Source: Nocardioides sp. (GTDB lineage Bacteria > Actinomycetota > Actinomycetes > Propionibacteriales > Nocardioidaceae). From it: a stretch of 6,701 nt of DNA. The stretch is from positions 1 to 6,701 of the forward strand of contig JAOPXF010000380.1 of assembly GCA_025965295.1 (NCBI GenBank), written 5' to 3'. Shown here piece by piece: positions 5,935 to 6,701 of this stretch (positions within the stretch are counted from its first letter, which is position 1; every line of letters starts with the position of its first letter). Under the pieces are notes generated by a model. That model made no database searches and was not told the DNA's origin. It saw only the letters and a program-made list of their open reading frames with translations. The translations under genes were made by a program, and so were the position numbers.

Positions 5935-6701
5935 CCACGTTCACGCAGGTGTTGGTGCCGGGCCCGAGGTCCGCGGTGTCGACACCGTCGCCACCGTCGA
6001 CGTAGTCGTCGGCCAGGTAGCCCCGGGCCGTGTCGTCGCCGCCACGGAGGTACGCCGTCATGGCAGCGTCCTTGTCGCCCAGGCCGGTGCCGTAGACGGT
6101 GTCGGCGTCCTCGCTGCCGTAGACCGTCAGCGGGATCGGGAACGCCAGCGCCCACGACTCGACGCCGCCCACCTGGATCTTCCGGTCGTCGAACGTGAGG
6201 GTCCCGGCCGGGATGTCGAGCACGGCGGCGTCGGCCTCGGGTCGCTGAACCGACACGGTGAGCTCGTCGATGCCGTCGCCTCCGAGCAGGACGTCGCCGT
6301 CGGGACCGGCGTACCGGCGGATCTCGTCGTCACCCGGTCCGCCGTCGACCACGGTGATGGCCGGGCTCCACAGGTTGAGCTCGTCGTTGCCGGGCCCGCC
6401 GTCGACGGTGTCCTGGCCCCGGAGGCTGCCGAAGAAATCGTTACCGTCGCCCAGCAGGTACGTGTCGTCGCCGTTCGGCGCGTCGCCCTCGACGACGAAG
6501 TCACGGCCGCCGGCGGACTCGACCCGGTCGTCGCCGCCCCGGGCCGAGAGCACCTCCCCGTGGTCGGTGCCGAGCAGCACGTCGTCTTTGTCGCTGCCGA
6601 CCACGTCGAGGACCTGGTCGACGACGATGCGGTCGTGGCCCTGGCCCGTCGACCGGCCGGCCACCAGGTCGACGCGGACGCCGCCGCCGTGCCGGAACCT
6701 C
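5918..6701 (-). CDS. RTX-like calcium-binding repeat protein (5' end cut by window edge)
   Basis: The C-terminal 260 residues of a larger protein; the frame is open to the right edge and the start lies outside. A GTG at 6664 could be misread as a start, but the coding pattern continues upstream (VRVDLVAG), so it is not chosen. The protein carries degenerate glycine- and aspartate-rich nonapeptides of the haemolysin-type (RTX) kind, such as GGPGNDELN, GGPGDDEIR, GGDGIDELT and GGDGVDTAD, which fold as a calcium-binding beta-roll. Two copies of an interspersed motif ending in a GS..DD/AD..G strand are seen at about 6569-6679 and 6089-6226. The C-terminus TCVNVEAGPC has two cysteines that may form a disulfide, a common ending in actinobacterial proteins of this type. 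It is probably secreted or surface-exposed, but no export signal is visible here and the function is unknown. Confidence 0.82.
   Translation of the reverse strand, partial: RFRHGGGVRVDLVAGRSTGQGHDRIVVDQVLDVVGSDKDDVLLGTDHGEVLSARGGDDRVESAGGRDFVVEGDAPNGDDTYLLGDGNDFFGSLRGQDTVDGGPGNDELNLWSPAITVVDGGPGDDEIRRYAGPDGDVLLGGDGIDELTVSVQRPEADAAVLDIPAGTLTFDDRKIQVGGVESWALAFPIPLTVYGSEDADTVYGTGLGDKDAAMTAYLRGGDDTARGYLADDYVDGGDGVDTADLGPGTNTCVNVEAGPC

Noticed and set aside
5918..6664. A complete 248-residue RTX-like protein starting at the GTG at 6664
   Set aside because: The repeat motif continues in frame upstream of that GTG to the window edge, so the real start lies outside.
1..6701. tRNA, rRNA, CRISPR array, insertion sequence or phage module
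   Set aside because: Nothing resembling these was seen by reading; nearly all bases fall in the six genes, and the gaps are 2 to 122 bp.

Overview
The window is a very GC-rich, gene-dense stretch of chromosome from an actinobacterium. Codon use is strongly G/C-ending, two genes have GTG starts with apparently leaderless promoters, and a flavoprotein of the M. tuberculosis Rv3303c type is present. The combination of proteins (SpoIID/LytB-domain proteins, an RTX-like repeat protein, an actinobacterial gamma-glutamylcyclotransferase-like protein) suggests Nocardioidaceae, for example Nocardioides or a relative. That placement is an inference from family resemblance and was not tested.

Layout: four genes lie on the minus strand, in transcription order (1) dihydrolipoyl dehydrogenase (5382-3973), (2) a paralogous NAD(P)H-quinone reductase-type flavoprotein lacking the redox disulfide and the catalytic His-Glu pair (3970-2546, only 2 nt after the first gene), (3) a secreted SpoIID/LytB-domain protein (2465-1215), and (4) a second, closely similar SpoIID/LytB-domain protein (1092 to beyond the left edge). 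A gamma-glutamylcyclotransferase-like gene (5443-5895, plus strand) diverges from the dehydrogenase across a 60-bp gap. It converges on the 3' end of an RTX-like calcium-binding repeat protein (minus strand, 5918 to beyond the right edge). No intergenic gap exceeds 125 bp, and I see no tRNA, rRNA, CRISPR array, insertion sequence or prophage gene.

How the genes relate: the two flavoproteins look like an ancient duplicate pair in one transcription unit, one copy keeping the lipoamide chemistry of 2-oxoacid dehydrogenase complexes and the other converted to one-cysteine NAD(P)H:acceptor chemistry. The two SpoIID-like proteins form a second tandem duplicate pair, probably exported and acting on peptidoglycan. 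The 122-bp gap between them holds two inverted repeats and is the least explained DNA in the window. The 60-bp divergent gap carries a TAGNCT -10-like hexamer 7-8 nt before each GTG start, which suggests two leaderless mRNAs.

I find no clear new multi-gene system. The points most worth checking are the divergent leaderless promoters, the paired dyads between the SpoIID paralogs, and the SpoIID duplication itself.
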